Assembly: GCA_028023455.1 (NCBI GenBank)
Contig: JAQFVV010000031.1
Coordinates: 4,466,001-4,530,000 of the forward strand
Direction of reading: 5' to 3'
Length of the DNA: 64,000 nt
DNA from: Epiperipatus broadwayi
Taxonomy: Eukaryota; Onychophora; Udeonychophora; Euonychophora; Peripatidae
The notes beneath the pieces were generated by a model that saw only the letters and a program-made list of their open reading frames with translations, was not told where the DNA came from and ran no database searches. Made by a program: the position numbers and the translations under genes. This document shows, piece by piece, positions 10,271-23,719 of this stretch. The stretch's first letter is position 1; each line of letters opens with the position of its first letter.

Positions 10271-13079
10271 CTGATCATTTATTGGGCTAGAGATTCTTAT
10301 ATCATTTTTAGCTCAGATATAATTTTAATTAATGATTAACATTGATTCTTATTAACAGGACTACATGGTATCATTAATTTAACTTTACTTTCACTTGTGA
10401 TGTGTAAAAGGTTTCTATACTTAAAATCTCTGATCATCATACATATTTTGAACACATGAAGAAAGGCATACAAAAAAATAAAGGATCCTCAAGACAGATG
10501 CATTTCTGGTTAAATCAGGGTTCTCTTAATTGGTAATAATCTCTCATTCCTGTCTTCATCTTTGTCCAGTATTTATCAATATTAAGTTATTACAACTTAA
10601 TCTATAAGTGCCAGATTTCTTGCCCTCACTTAAATTGACGTCTTTTTTACACAAATACATTAATGATTATTACTAATAATTTATTAGATATTGAAATTTT
10701 CAGGGGGAAAAAGTTTATTGAAATTTTCAGGGGGAAAAAGTTTATTGTAACAGAAATCCAAAAATGGCATTTGATATATGTAATAATGGGCTTTTTATAT
10801 ATTTAAAATCTATTATGCTTGTTTGCAAGGGGCTAATAGTGATGATGGTGATAATCTATGCATAAGCATATTTTAAATTAAGCAGTCATAATTGATTATC
10901 ATTTGAAATTGTGACTTGTTTTGTTTGTGGAAAAAATATTCAAATAATAATAAAGGCTGCATAGTTTATTATTAATCTTACTAACCTATAAAATACTAAA
11001 TCTTTTTACATTTTTAATTCATAAAAAGTAATGGTAAAATACAAGGAAGTTACTAGTCATTTTTAAATGTCAAAGTTATGTAATTAATTAAATAATATTA
11101 TTGTTTTAACAATATATATTTAATATTATTTTATAACTCTTTGACATTATTTTAAAGACTATATAAAGTTAGACTACAGTGAAATTGGAAAATAGACTTA
11201 CTTTTTATTATTGTAAAATTGAAGTTTATCTTCTTTTGATTTATAAGACGACTTTACATTTGTGAGTTATAAACTTTATTGAGATATATTTTATTTTATA
11301 TTCATATTTTTAACGTATTTTATTCTTATTATTATCGTTGCTATGTATCACTTTAATGTGAGATTTTTTTTCAATACATTGTAAAAAAAAAAAATCTTTT
11401 CAATAGACCTTACAGGTGAAAGTTTCTTCAATAATCTTTCAAACAAGGCGTTCATTATTCATCAAGCATGTTTTTTTTTAAGTCTTAAGTTCTGTTTTAG
11501 GTGGTTATCCGTTTACCAACCAATGATACGATAGCTAGTTAGATTGGTTGTTGAGCGGCAAGCTGAAAAAAAAAAAATCTAGGCCTGTTAGAAACTTGAA
11601 ATTCTAGCTTAATGAGAAAAGTTTTTTTTTTCATAATTGGTGTATTAAGGATAGGAAAAGTTATTTTTGTCCTGAATTATTTTTTCAAGGCTATTTTATC
11701 ATATTTACTCTTACGAATATGTAAGGGATCTTATTCCAACACTTTAAAATTTCTGCAATACTACACTCAGTATATATATAGTTGTAGGTTGTAAAACTAA
11801 TTGTTTTAATACACAAATATTTTAAACTATTTAGAATTTTGATTAGATACAAATGCTCTTTTTCTATTCTTATATTAACTTTGGTATTATCTAACAGCAT
11901 TGAAATAACTTGAGAATGGATTCTTACAATATTTATTATTATTATTATACTTAATAGTAATTTAAAATGTATACTTATCACTTGTTGAATATTCAGATAT
12001 TGTCAAAGCAAACTATACTTTAAATATATATACAGTATTTAATATTTTCGCAGTTCAAAGGCAACCTCTAATGAATCAAGAAATGTGAATTCAATAATTT
12101 TCTCTCTGTATTGTATCTCATAGCAGAATGACCTAAAAGAACCCATTAATATGATTTCAGTTCATTGATGTAGTGCTGCTATTATTGTTCTAGAGAGGTT
12201 GTGAGTGTGCATGCGTGTGCGCTTTATTTTTATAACTTCAAATAATGTTGATTCGTGAGAAACAGCAGTTTCATCTTAAATAAGTCTAATTTCTTTATTT
12301 TTCTTATTAAGAAAATGAAGCATGATTACTAGAACACTTCTATTACTGGAGTAATTTTTATAGTGATAGAATTATAATATTTTTGATGTAATTCTAAGGA
12401 AAAGGTACTGGAATAAATCATACCAAGAATATGACAAGCAATGGAAACTATTGCTAAGATCAAGTGTTATTGCCTGATTGTAATATACTGATTCCTAATT
12501 ATTTTACTACAATCAGGTAGAAAACTTAATATAATAATAAATTATCTGTGATGTTCATTTTTGTATATTTTTTAAAATATTGATTTCTTTACCTAAAAAC
12601 TTGCCTCCTCCCTCCCTAAGAATTTCTAACATTTTTGATTCATTGCTTTTATTTGTAGTTTATTTTTTTCAAAACAACTGGTAATGAAGATTTGTCCATA
12701 TTTTTCAGAACTCAAGGATTTTTATTGCTATAAACTAATAGTGATTTTATATTTACATATTTGTCAAGTAAAGTTACACAGCATTATAGTAATTTTTTTC
12801 AAAAAAAAAAAAAAAGGAAGAAAGGATGAAAGTTTAAAACAATTGCTCTCATCTTATCAAAGCTAAAAATTATTTTTGGAGAGTAATTGCTTTCAGCAAT
12901 CAGATTATATCATCTGGATAAACATTAGTTAAATCTTGGTCTATCTAGTGTTTTCTCTTTGAATACTTACATTTAATTTTCCCCCCTTTTTTTTTAATTG
13001 AAAAAGCAAATGAAATACTTTTATCATCAGAGGAATTATCATGTTACAAAATTAGAAAAATATATAATATCTCATTAAG
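10271..13079. other. AT-rich DNA without recognised genes
   Basis: No protein-coding or RNA gene recognised. Contains a small tandem duplication (see 10691-10744), a GC-richer patch at 11495-11560 of unknown nature, and several homopolymer A or T runs. Short frames are low-complexity. Confidence 0.4.
10691..10744. repeat. 27-bp perfect tandem duplication
   Basis: The unit 'ttgaaattttcaggg...' of 27 bp occurs twice in direct succession without a mismatch. Identity of the copies suggests a recent slippage or short duplication. Confidence 0.9.
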
Positions 13080-15200
13080 TACTGTAATGGTCATATTTGT
13101 ACATTCACTCAACAAAATCCAGGGGCCTGGCAAAATACACCAAAGCTGGTGGTGAGACCTCGAATCTGACCAAACTTCAACTCATTGATCAACACTGTGT
13201 GATTTAATACCCTATGAATGACATTTATGAGATTACACTCAGTTTCAATTTCTTCTGTGAGCTAAGTAAAGAGAGAAACACGAGACTCAGGGAACACTTA
13301 ATAATTTATCTACCATTAAAGATTACTCATAATGCCCTGACTTAACTAAAGAAGGCATATTATATATATTAATGATAAGAATTTAGATTATTTGGAGTTG
13401 GATTGTGAGCAATAACATGAAACAAATTATAATTTTAAATAAGTTTATTAAAATAAGTGATTAAATAAAAGCAAGAACAGTAATTATTTAGTATTATGTG
13501 TATATAATTACACACACAGGCATTACAGTAATGATAAGATAAATATTGATGCAGTGATCTTATCTTTAATATAGTAATTTGAATTTATACAACTATGTGC
13601 GGTTAATAAATCATGCCTATTACATTTGATAGGCCAACTTATTCTCTGCTTAGTCAATGTTATGAGCTAAATGCTAGCCAGGATGATTAATACATCTATA
13701 ACATTAAGCTGATCATTCAAATATTACAAAGGAGCAATTAAATAAGCTCAAAATACAGATTTATTATGGTAAACTAAATTGCTGGTTCAGACTAATGCTG
13801 AAATGTTATTGTTAAGGAGGAGAAGAACTGGTTACCCTTAGTTTGCATCTGAAGACTATGGCGCTAATAAAATACTAAAATTAAGGTTGTTGTGCAGGTG
13901 AGTAATTGTTCACTGGCTTCAGTACCAAATACTCTGTGCCCTAGCACTGAACGGCTTGCCACTATTAATAATAAAGAACATATCAGTTCAAGAAGTCGGA
14001 TAGGCTTTGAATAAGGTTCTGGATCCTTGTGTTCCAGTTCTAAAAATAGCTATCTGAACTGATGAATGGGCGGCTTGATACCATAAACCATCTCAAAAAA
14101 GGTGTAGCAAGACCTTAGTGCATGCTTGGTGCTTAATAAAGACACACTCGCAATGCAATGTAATACAAATATGTATATAAAATTAATTAATTAATGTGCC
14201 TAAATAGATAGTTTCTATCTGTTAAAACTAATTTGACTCAGCTCTTGGATAGCATATAGCAATCATGCTATGTTAGGTTAACTAACTATTAATCCAGTTA
14301 ATATATTGAATCTGTACTCATATATAAGATTAAGTTAGGGAGGAGAAAGTATATTTAACGGCCTTTAACAACATTTAAAAATATACTTTTAATATCACCC
14401 TTAGCTATCATTTCACTTCTAACTAATAGACTTATAAGCTGGTAATTCACTAAGCAAACCTTATGAAATGAATAAAATAATGATAATAATGAGCATGTAA
14501 TGATCGTTTATTATCTGTTAGAATAGGATTTTGAAGCAATGATTTATTTATGCTAAAGAGCATTGTTAAATCTTATGCTGGAGAGCTTATAGTTGTCTCT
14601 CCCTAAAAGTTTATTAAAATATTTATTCGCTGCCTCGAAATGTTTGCATATCATAACATATAAAATCACGAAAATGAAATACAGTAATTATAGGCATGAC
14701 CACAGTTTTTATAGGAATCAAGATAATAACTGATTACAGTTATTACTAGTTATAAGAAATGAATTACATTAATTAAGATACAGGCAAGTTTAACAGTTTG
14801 AATTTTAGAAATGATTTAATTTAAAAGAATTATTAATTAGATTGAACGTTCATAAGATTACAGTAGCTAGCTTACAATTTATATTAGGAGTTAAAAGATT
14901 AATTTAAAGAGCTCTATGGTTTGAAGAAATATTACCAATCTTTTTTGGCAGCTTAGATGTCGGGCATTTAGAGTGGATATTGTGGCTGTATTCAGGATAG
15001 GTTGTTTGTTGTATTTTCTTATTCACAGCAGGAAATGGCTGGAACTCTCCATCCTGGTGATGATGATGACATGTTATGGCAGCATGTAGGATGGGGTTGT
15101 AGGTGACCATTCTTCATAGGAAGAAATGACAAACCTGTGGCCCTCCTACTCAAACATTATAAGGTTAAAACGGCTGTGGATTTTGGTAGCAATGCACCTA
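13080..15200 (+). repeat. Unnamed ~2 kb non-coding repeat, copy 1
   Basis: Segments of this interval match the reverse complement of 47470-49432 in the same order. 'actgtaatggtcatatttg' (13083) matches near 49400-49432. 'gattacactcag' (13227) matches near 49300, followed in both by a 'gactc(a/t)ggga' block. 'cttcagtaccaaatactctg' (13918) matches near 48650. The block with 'ggttctgga...gttc(c/t)' and 'gaactgat' (14013-14056) matches near 48510-48560. It is less AT-rich than the surroundings, has no long open frame and no recognised motif. Its class (Helitron, MITE derivative or other) is unknown and its right end is approximate. Confidence 0.55.
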
Positions 15201-17971
15201 TGACTTTTACAGAGTATATTTTAAAGTGCCAAAATATAGGCTATTTATATCAGTTTTAAATTCTACATTATATTTTCCCCTAAACTGGACTCATATCAGG
15301 AAAATCCATTAACTTGTTAACTTCGATTTTAAATTTATAAAATTTGTCTTTCTATTGTGTAATTTTTAAGCCATTTAAATTTAGTTTAGTTTGGCCAACT
15401 CGATTCCCAATGGGATCTAAAATAATGTCGGTTCAATAAGTTTTGTTTTTGACTTAAAGTTATACTTCAAAAAATTATTCTTGTAAAAATATAGATTTAC
15501 AGATTTAGCTTTCACACAATCTTAAAATAGGTGTATATGGTGTGATTTTTATTGACAACATTTTATTTTAGATTTAGAAATTTAACAAACCTTTTTATAA
15601 ACATTTTGTTATATATGTATGTTGCTCCTATGTAAAATTTATACATATATGCGATTCTCCATGAAAACTAATGAATTAATAAATTTATAATTTTAAAAGA
15701 TCTAATTTTTAATAGAGATCTGCTGTAATATACGTAAACCTATTGTATATCACAGCCTGTTCTCACATATATATGTGCACTGATGCATATACAATGATGT
15801 TTATATAGATATACTTGTACTCGAGGGGGTTTAAAGTTAGCCCAGATATAGTTATGGGATACAGTAGGTGAAACAGATAGGAATATATCATTTCAGTACA
15901 TATGTGAGTGTCCCGTGGATTAAACAGTTAACTAACCAGATAATATCTTCCCTTCATTGTTTCTTTGTGTTAGAATGTTGTTGACCACTTTGCATGTAAT
16001 GATTTATTTAAGTGTTTTACTTTACTCACAATTATTATTTTTATAGATTAGCAAGGACATTATATTATGTGGAGATTCTTTTGAAAGGTCAGTGAACATA
16101 ATTAGCCAGAAAGAATATTATTAGATAATTTTTTTGTATGATATTTGTATAAGTAATGAATGAGATAATTATAGAGAATGTATTACAAGTCCATAATTAT
16201 GAAAAATGGGGGAAGTGGATAGATGAGTGAATTGGAGAAAAAGAAATAAGCATATTCATAAGTATATGAATAAATAAAAAAATTAAGATTATTTTAAAAA
16301 AAAAATATGTGCAAAGGCATGGAAGGATTTATGGTTTGAGACAAGTAAAAGTGCTTTAGACACTAAGGAAATGAGGCAAAAATGGGATAAGAATTTGGAT
16401 TGTAAATGTGAATTATATAGAGATGTGAGGAAGAATATAAAGTGTTTACTTTTGGAACAAAGGAGTAAGAAAAATTTAATGGTGAGAATAGTAAAATAGA
16501 TAGAGATTTTTTAAAAATTTTATTTAGATTTTTATGAAAGAATAGTGAATATAAGGAAAGTATACTGGAATCAAAAAAATCAATTTTTACTAAAATGGAA
16601 AAGACACTTGCTTTGTCGTTCCGATTTCCCAAAAATGGATAATATAAAAAAAATATATATTTGCATACAATTATGTTGACAATCTACAAGGCTATGATTA
16701 TGGAGTAACGAAACTCTGAAAGTGCTCAGCCTAAATAAATTGTTATGTGAAATAGTTTCACCTTCAACACATTAGTGTATTATTAAAATAGAATAGGAAA
16801 AGAAAGTGTCACTGCTAACAAAATGTTTTGATAGTTGTACATTAGATAAGGGTAGTAAGTGGGAATAAATAGGAAAATACACATCAATATAAAAAGGATT
16901 CAAAAAGAGAGAATATTTAAATTTATTAAAGTTTATAGGCATATGGCTTCTACACACAGAAAATTCTGATTTTGTCTAATGATAAACTATTATATATCAC
17001 TTTACATTCTATGACTATAATTCTGTAAATATTTGTAATGGATTACATTTAAGTCAATATTTAAATAATGATTGCAAGTGTAAAATGAAAAGCCTGATGC
17101 ATCTTCATATATTATAATATTAACTGGGTATTATTGCTTCATCACAAACATTATTTTACATTTAGGCAGATAACAGATACCATAAGTGTGTATGCCTCTT
17201 AATGAAAGTTTATATAGTATTTTTTACAGATATGTAATTAGATTATCAGACAACAGAGAGCTTTACTTATTCATGGCTGTTTCTTCAAGTGTGCTCTTGT
17301 TTTCATTTTCAATAATCACAGCATTTTTATATATATTTTTTAATTATTCTTTTTATATAGCTTTCATAATTTTTAATGATTTAATACTATCTTATCCAAT
17401 CCTTCCTTTTTTTTCTTTATTAACACTTCTGCATATTAATTTTAGTCTTCCAATTTATCTTGTCAATTCTCCAAAATCTCATATCATAAAATAAGCTTCA
17501 ATAATTTTTTTTCTTCCAATTACGTGTTTCTACTTTATACAAAAATATATTCCAGTTAAATATTTTAATAAACCTCTTTCTTGGATAACCTGAGTCCATT
17601 GATCCTGATACCACTGTGAATCCAAAACTTATATTTTAGAATGTATTTTAAAAATAGAGATGTGAAATGTTGTGAGTATATACAAGCCTTAGGAAATATA
17701 AATGTAAATTTTATTTTTATAATTGATAATTCAGGAGATTAAAGTTATTAATATGGTGTGAAATAAATTAATTATTGGAAGATAAGCATTTAATTCTATT
17801 TGTTTGGTTTATTTATATAATGTAAATATATATATATATGATCCAATATTGAAAAATTTAAAGCAAAAAAAGAAAAAAATTGTATGTCTCTGTGTGTAAT
17901 TGAGCTTTGCAACTTTCAATTGATAATATTGTTTTGCTGGAATAATTTTACTCTTTTTTTTGTAATTTCAG
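15201..17971. other. AT-rich DNA, possibly intron upstream of the candidate exon
   Basis: No recognised gene or repeat. The last 30 bases before 17972 form a T-rich tract ending in TTTCAG, consistent with a 3' splice site. Long frames at 16363-16632 (minus) and 17186-17494 (plus) translate to low-complexity hydrophobic or Ser-rich text without motifs. Confidence 0.35.
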
Positions 17972-18055
17972 ACGTACCAAGTCTCTTAGTGGTCCTAGCC
18001 CAGTGTGTACATTCGGACCGAAGGGCAGGATCATGAAGAATTCAGGGGCAGTAAT
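17972..18055 (+). CDS. Candidate 84-nt internal coding exon of an unknown host gene
   Basis: A 50% GC island in roughly 75% AT DNA, bounded by a polypyrimidine tract plus TTTCAG on the left and AT|GTAAGT on the right. Only one frame is open across it: one leading base, 27 codons, then two trailing bases. It reads RTKSLSGPSPVCTFGPKGRI followed by MKNSGAV. At 84 nt it is divisible by three and has the same phase at both ends, so it could be a cassette exon that is skipped without shifting frame. The start RTKSLS resembles a basophilic-kinase phosphorylation context, which is inference. I do not recognise the parent protein. The rest of the gene would lie outside the window or in exons I have not found. 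Confidence 0.55.
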
Positions 18056-21000
18056 GTAAGTCAAATATTTTTAATTTTTTAAAAATATATGTACAATGTG
18101 TATTCACAGTTTTTGCTTCTAGTCATTTTCAATAATATAAGGACACAAACTTTTTTAGTCACAATAGAAACAGATTATATTAATATTTTAGTAATTCAAA
18201 TATTGGCTTGAAATGTGCACACATATTATAAAATATTGAAGGAAAAACACGAGAGAAATTATTAAAAAAAAATTAACAAATAATATAGACATTAAAATTA
18301 GAAATATGAAATGAAATATGAATATTGAAATAATAAGTAAAGATAATATGCAATATATAATTAAGAATCTTAAAATTTGTAAATAAAAACATAGGGACAT
18401 TGGTTTCATTATACTGAAGAAGAAACTATTATGGAAAAGTCCAAAAGTGGCTGCTAACTCTCAGATATAGATTAAGTAGATACTATTTTACAAAACATGA
18501 TTTTTTTTTAATAGTAGTTATTTATTTGAAAATGAGCTTTATAATATATAAGTTTAGAGAAAAATATTTTAGAAAAGAAAAATAATAAACCAGAAAGTTT
18601 TAATTGAGTGAAGTAACTGAGATGTCACTTAATTAATTACCAAAATGGTGAAAAATTAATTACAGACACAAAAAAAAAACAGAAAAGGAAGAATTTAATC
18701 TTGAAAGATATAATGAGCATATATTACAGTAACCTAAATTTAAACTCTCCATTTGGGAAAAATAATGCATGGTGAAAGAAAAAAGAGCTATTACTCTATA
18801 ATGAAAATACTTTGCATAATTAAAATAATGGAATTCCAATTAAAGTAGCAATCATATATAATGAGATTGAAGGAATCCACCCTAAGACACAAAGACAGGA
18901 AAGGGCAATATTTAAAGCATTCATACTAAATAATAATATTGAAAGGTTTTTTTTTTTTTCTGTTAGCATGTTATCATGTATTTCTTCCATTTGATCATCT
19001 CCTTCAATATCCTGAAAAAACACAAGATAAAATAATCAGAGAACTTGTAAAAACAATTCATTGAAAAAAATCTTGCTGTATTATAAAGAAAGCCAATTGA
19101 TTAATAAATATATTCTATATGTATACCATCAATGTTTCATAATAATTATCTCCTTAAAAAAACAGAATAATGAATATGCTGAAATTACAGTCAAAAAGTG
19201 AACTTTTAAAAAACATTCTGAATACAAAGAAGGAAAAACAGCTTTTCAAATACCCCAATATATGAAAATGAAATAACATTTTTATTAAAAATATAAACAC
19301 CTCTATATTTTAGATGTAATAAAATAGAATGCATTTCAGTTGAGGTTGTGTAATTAAAAAAATTCCACACACTTAAGATATGACAGTCAAGCTCACAATT
19401 GTTTCAGGAATTAGGCAGAAAAATTAGTCACATCATAGCTAAGATTTCCCAATTAATAAATGAGAAGAATTTAATATGATAATAATATAATCACAGCATT
19501 GACAACTGAAACTATATAAATGAATCAAGTTGGGATATAATGTACTCAACAATCTCTTGATCAAAATCTCAATTAATTGGGGAATGGTATTATTCATAAA
19601 TATCACATTCCCAAAGGAAAATAAATAAATATTTTTTATAAAGAGATAAATAAGAATAAATAAATACATAATTATTGTTAATATTTCCTATGAATCTTTT
19701 AACTGTAATTCTTAAACTATAAAGATGCAGAAGCAGAAATTAATATGGAAGTTCAGTATTATATAATATAAAAAGATCACATGATCTATACTGTGAATAT
19801 TAAAAGTAATCTAAATGAATAACAGTATATTATTTTTTTGTAAAAAAAGATTAGTACTAGTTATCATAAACAAATTTTATTTAAATGGAAAGAATTATAT
19901 ATTTTTATTTTATATATATATTCTCTTAATACTTTTATGTAAATTAAATTAATATTAATCAAATAATTTTGATTGCCCTCCGCTGTTTAGTGTTTAATTA
20001 GAAGTCCCAAGAACTAAAGCTTTCTAGATGGAGTTTCAACTCTTACTTTAGTGTTCAAACATCATGTGACCTCCTGAACAGCAAGCATTATGATTACTTT
20101 TTATGTAATTTTATTAGTCGATTAGTTTTTACTAGTTAATATTTTAAAATAAAATAATGATCATTTATTTCAGTTTTACAGAATATTTTAAATGAAATAA
20201 TAATATCAAAATTATTTTAATGAATGAGACTTCTTTAATATTAATTTGTCATGAATTTTTTTAATAAAATCAATAATTCATAATGACAGCTTTTATGTAT
20301 GAGTTTTTTTTTACAGTGAATGTGTAATATATCAGAAAATATGTACTTTTTATGTACAGTAACGCCTTTTATATTATTTCAGTTAATTTATATTTTTTGT
20401 TCTTTTTAGTCTTGAAATTAACTCCCTTAAATAATATTTTTCCCCAACTTCATAGTTTCTCAAATCATCATTCATTGATAATCATTGTCCTGATGCAGTA
20501 TTTTCCCATATAGATTTTTTCTAAATTTTGAAATGATATAAGTACTCTTTGCTATTTTCTTTTTTTAAAACTAAAATGGAGTCTTGGCAACACTGTTGTC
20601 AAGAGTCATGAATATTTAAAGAGCTTTTCTTTTTTGCATATCCTTATGTACTCATCTATCATAGTTTTATATGTTACCCTGGTATATTATATCTTATTTC
20701 TATTACTTTTTTTTTAATGAAAATCATGATTCAAAATTTTATATATCTTAAGAAATTAATTAAGGATTAAGAAAATAATGAACTGAAGATGTGTCTAATT
20801 TTATTGAAAAAGTAAAAGCTTTTACAATTGTTTTATTTCATTATTCTTATACATTGAACATGATAGTAGCAATTACAAAATGTTCTGAGATATAAAAGAT
20901 TATACTTTGAATTCAGTATGAAATTTACGTAAAACAAATGTCAGAAAAAAATTTTTTTTGCAAACAGTGTCTAATTTTTTTTTTAATTATGATTAGTATT

Positions 21001-22867
21001 TATTATTAAAATTAAAATCAAGATTGTTATATATAAATGTAAAATATTTGCAATCTTCAAATATCTAATCACCATATTAATTTTTTTTTTAAAAAAAAAC
21101 TTTTGTGTAATTATTGTGATAGAAAAATTATATATATATTCATATTTACCAGCAATAATTGGGGAATTTTTGGGTTTATAAAGTCTCAGCTATACTTTAC
21201 ATATATTTCATTTCAATGAATAATAATCATTAATTCTTGTCATTAATATTAAACATAACTGGATCCAGATTTAAAATGTAATATTAAGTTTTCAAATATA
21301 TAGCCTGGAGTTTAACTAGAGCTTGTAACAAAAGTAAATTATTTTTTAGAATAATTATTATTTGAATTATTTTTAAAGCTAATAAAAATAAATGAAGTAT
21401 TTTAAAAATATTAGAAATATCTGGGGAAAAAAATTACTTCTGCACTTTTATTAATGTGAAGATTAAAATTTTCTTCTGTCTCACTATGGGTTTTGAATGC
21501 TTCAAAAAATATTAATAATTATAAAAAATAAAATATATTTTATATTTACTATTGAAAATATCACTCAAAAAAGGAAAATATATTTGAAATGTGAAAAAAT
21601 AGCTTTGGAAATAAATAAAAATTTACCTTTAAAATCTTTATGAACATGACATAAAAAATTTCTGCAGAATTGTATAAAAAAATAGTTCTACTTTATTTTA
21701 AGTAATAAACTTTATTAAACAAACATTTAAATATGTACAAGAAATATCTACAAATTAGTTTTGATTCACTTTATCCTTTACACCAAATTTATCAATCCTG
21801 TCCCCAAAGCACCACAATGCAAATCTATAAGACTCTCATTGTTGAAATGTTAATATCATTTTCTTATTAAATCCTAGAGTTAGATCTTACAAATCATATT
21901 CCTAGTTTAAAACATGGAACCTTCTCTCTTGAGAGATTCTTTATTTTACCACTCTACATACTTTTACTGTCTTATTTTTTTGTGTGTGTGTGTTCTTTTA
22001 CTCCCACATTTCACAAACGGTCATAGCAATCCCTCCCCATACTATTTCCATAACCTTCTTCGGCCAGTACTTCAAACACCTAGCAAAATAGTTGTACCAA
22101 TCATTATCAAGTTTCTTTAACCAATTAAAAAAAAATAGTTCTACTTTAGAGCAGCTGGATTTATTTCCTGCTTATATCTATCATCCAGAGACAAAAAAAT
22201 TTAAATTATATACTTATTATTATATTATGTATTTATTATCATTAAAATGCACCTTTGCAGTGCAATAGCAATGTTAGAAGTAATTCTAGTGTGGAGCCAT
22301 TTGGTGTTATTATGATTGTTTATTTCATAATCACAGTAATAAGTTGGTTCCTACTGGAGAGAACAATGCAATGCTAAATTGTTATTACTCATAATTTTTA
22401 ATAGTTTTCCAGATAATGCACTTCTATATATATATATATCATTTTTGTTTGTCACTCTCCTAAAAAATGAAAAAATCCATATTGACTGTATATTAAACTT
22501 ATACACCCCTTTGTAATGTTTATACTTTTTTCTTTTTTTATATAAAATAAACTTTACTAATTACAAATTATGTGCAAGTATTATCATATGTACAGGGGAT
22601 TTATATATATATATGATATAGAGTGCACAGTTTATAAAATATAATCATTATGACTAGTGTTTGAAGGCAGATAAAATGATTCAATTTTAAAGTATAATTT
22701 ATATCATTTTAAAATAATGAATAACTAAGGAAAATATTATTCTGCCAAATTTTTCTCATAGTATTTCTGGGTATATATTTTAGGGCATATGAATGTATAT
22801 TATACCACTCTTTATTTTATTTTATTTTTAAGAACATTATATATATATTTTTTCATATGTCATAGCA
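18056..22867. other. Long AT-rich stretch, possibly intron
   Basis: Starts with the GTAAGT donor of the candidate exon. Beyond that I see no gene. The interval is rich in A/T homopolymers, TA runs and a TG run near 21981-21991. Open frames in it are short and low-complexity. Confidence 0.4.
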
Positions 22868-22944
22868 TCGGCCGGGACGCGAACCCACAACCGTCTGCAA
22901 CCAACTACTTGCTTGCATGGCGGCTGCGATACCTCTCGGCTAAA
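22868..22944 (-). repeat. tRNA-derived SINE head or tRNA pseudogene
   Basis: On the minus strand this reads TTAGCCGAGAGGTATCGC (A-box-like, tRNA-Leu/Ser style) and ends GGGTTCGCGTCCCGGCC (B box plus a T-arm that pairs). It is an island of high GC in AT-rich DNA. The acceptor arm does not pair convincingly and the anticodon arm is poor, so it is not a working tRNA gene. The spacing of the boxes suits an internal RNA polymerase III promoter of a SINE. No clear SINE body or target duplication could be defined. Confidence 0.6.
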
Positions 22945-23719
22945 CAAATCATGAATAAATTTATTTTAAAACATTTTTTTCTTTGCCTTATTTGAAATTC
23001 TTAGTATTTTTTGATTAAACAAATTTAAACTTTAGTTTTAATATCTTTTTGTATCACTAGTCATTTTAATGAGCTGAAGTTTTTTTTTTTAATTTGATAG
23101 CTGTAATTGGGAAAGCTAGCAAAGATTTGTTTTCTTCAATCTTTTTGTTTCTCCATCATTTATATTCTCCGAAAGCAGTTCTATTTCCATGCAAATGAGT
23201 TCTTCATCTTTTAGGATTAGGATACTATTTTGACCTTGAAACTGGCAACATATAAAGCAGATAATAATAAAGCATGATAAAAAAAAAAATTAATATAGGA
23301 AAGGGGGAAATCGTTAAGAGAAGAATTCACTTTTTATTTTATAGTGAAATCTATTTTAACTAATTTTATTTAATAACTGTTCAATAAAATATCCATAACT
23401 TTTTGCTTTTTAAATAATAGCAAATAAATGATAGCAACTCAATGATTAACTCCAGTCATTGAATTAGTTTAATTCTTTGATTATAAAAAGAACCAAAAAT
23501 TGATAACGCCAATAGGAATAACCCTTTCCTCAACATTGGTGAAGGTAATATCACATTACAATCAAATTTTTTGTTCTTATTGTCAGTATTTATTTGATCA
23601 ATTCTAGACTAACTTGGGATAGTGAACTACCTATTTATTAACTAATAACTAAATAGCTAGATGGACTTATTTAGTCACATTAAAACAAGTCTTTGTGAGT
23701 CATATGTTGTATTAATACT
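22945..23719. other. AT-rich DNA without recognised features
   Basis: Nothing recognised beyond A/T homopolymers. Confidence 0.4.

Noticed and set aside
14050-14062. CTGATGA motif considered as a hammerhead core
   Set aside because: No GAAA box at a suitable distance and no stem I pairing; the inverted copy of this repeat near 48520 does not keep the motif.
16363-16632. 89-residue open frame on the minus strand
   Set aside because: Ser/Phe/Leu-rich low-complexity translation from AT-rich DNA, with no motif and no splice context.
17186-17494. 102-residue hydrophobic frame resembling a membrane protein
   Set aside because: The translation is dominated by Phe, Ile, Ser and Leu, as expected of random T-rich DNA; no family resemblance.
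22868-22944. Functional tRNA gene
   Set aside because: The acceptor stem does not pair and no convincing anticodon arm forms; a SINE head or pseudogene is more likely.
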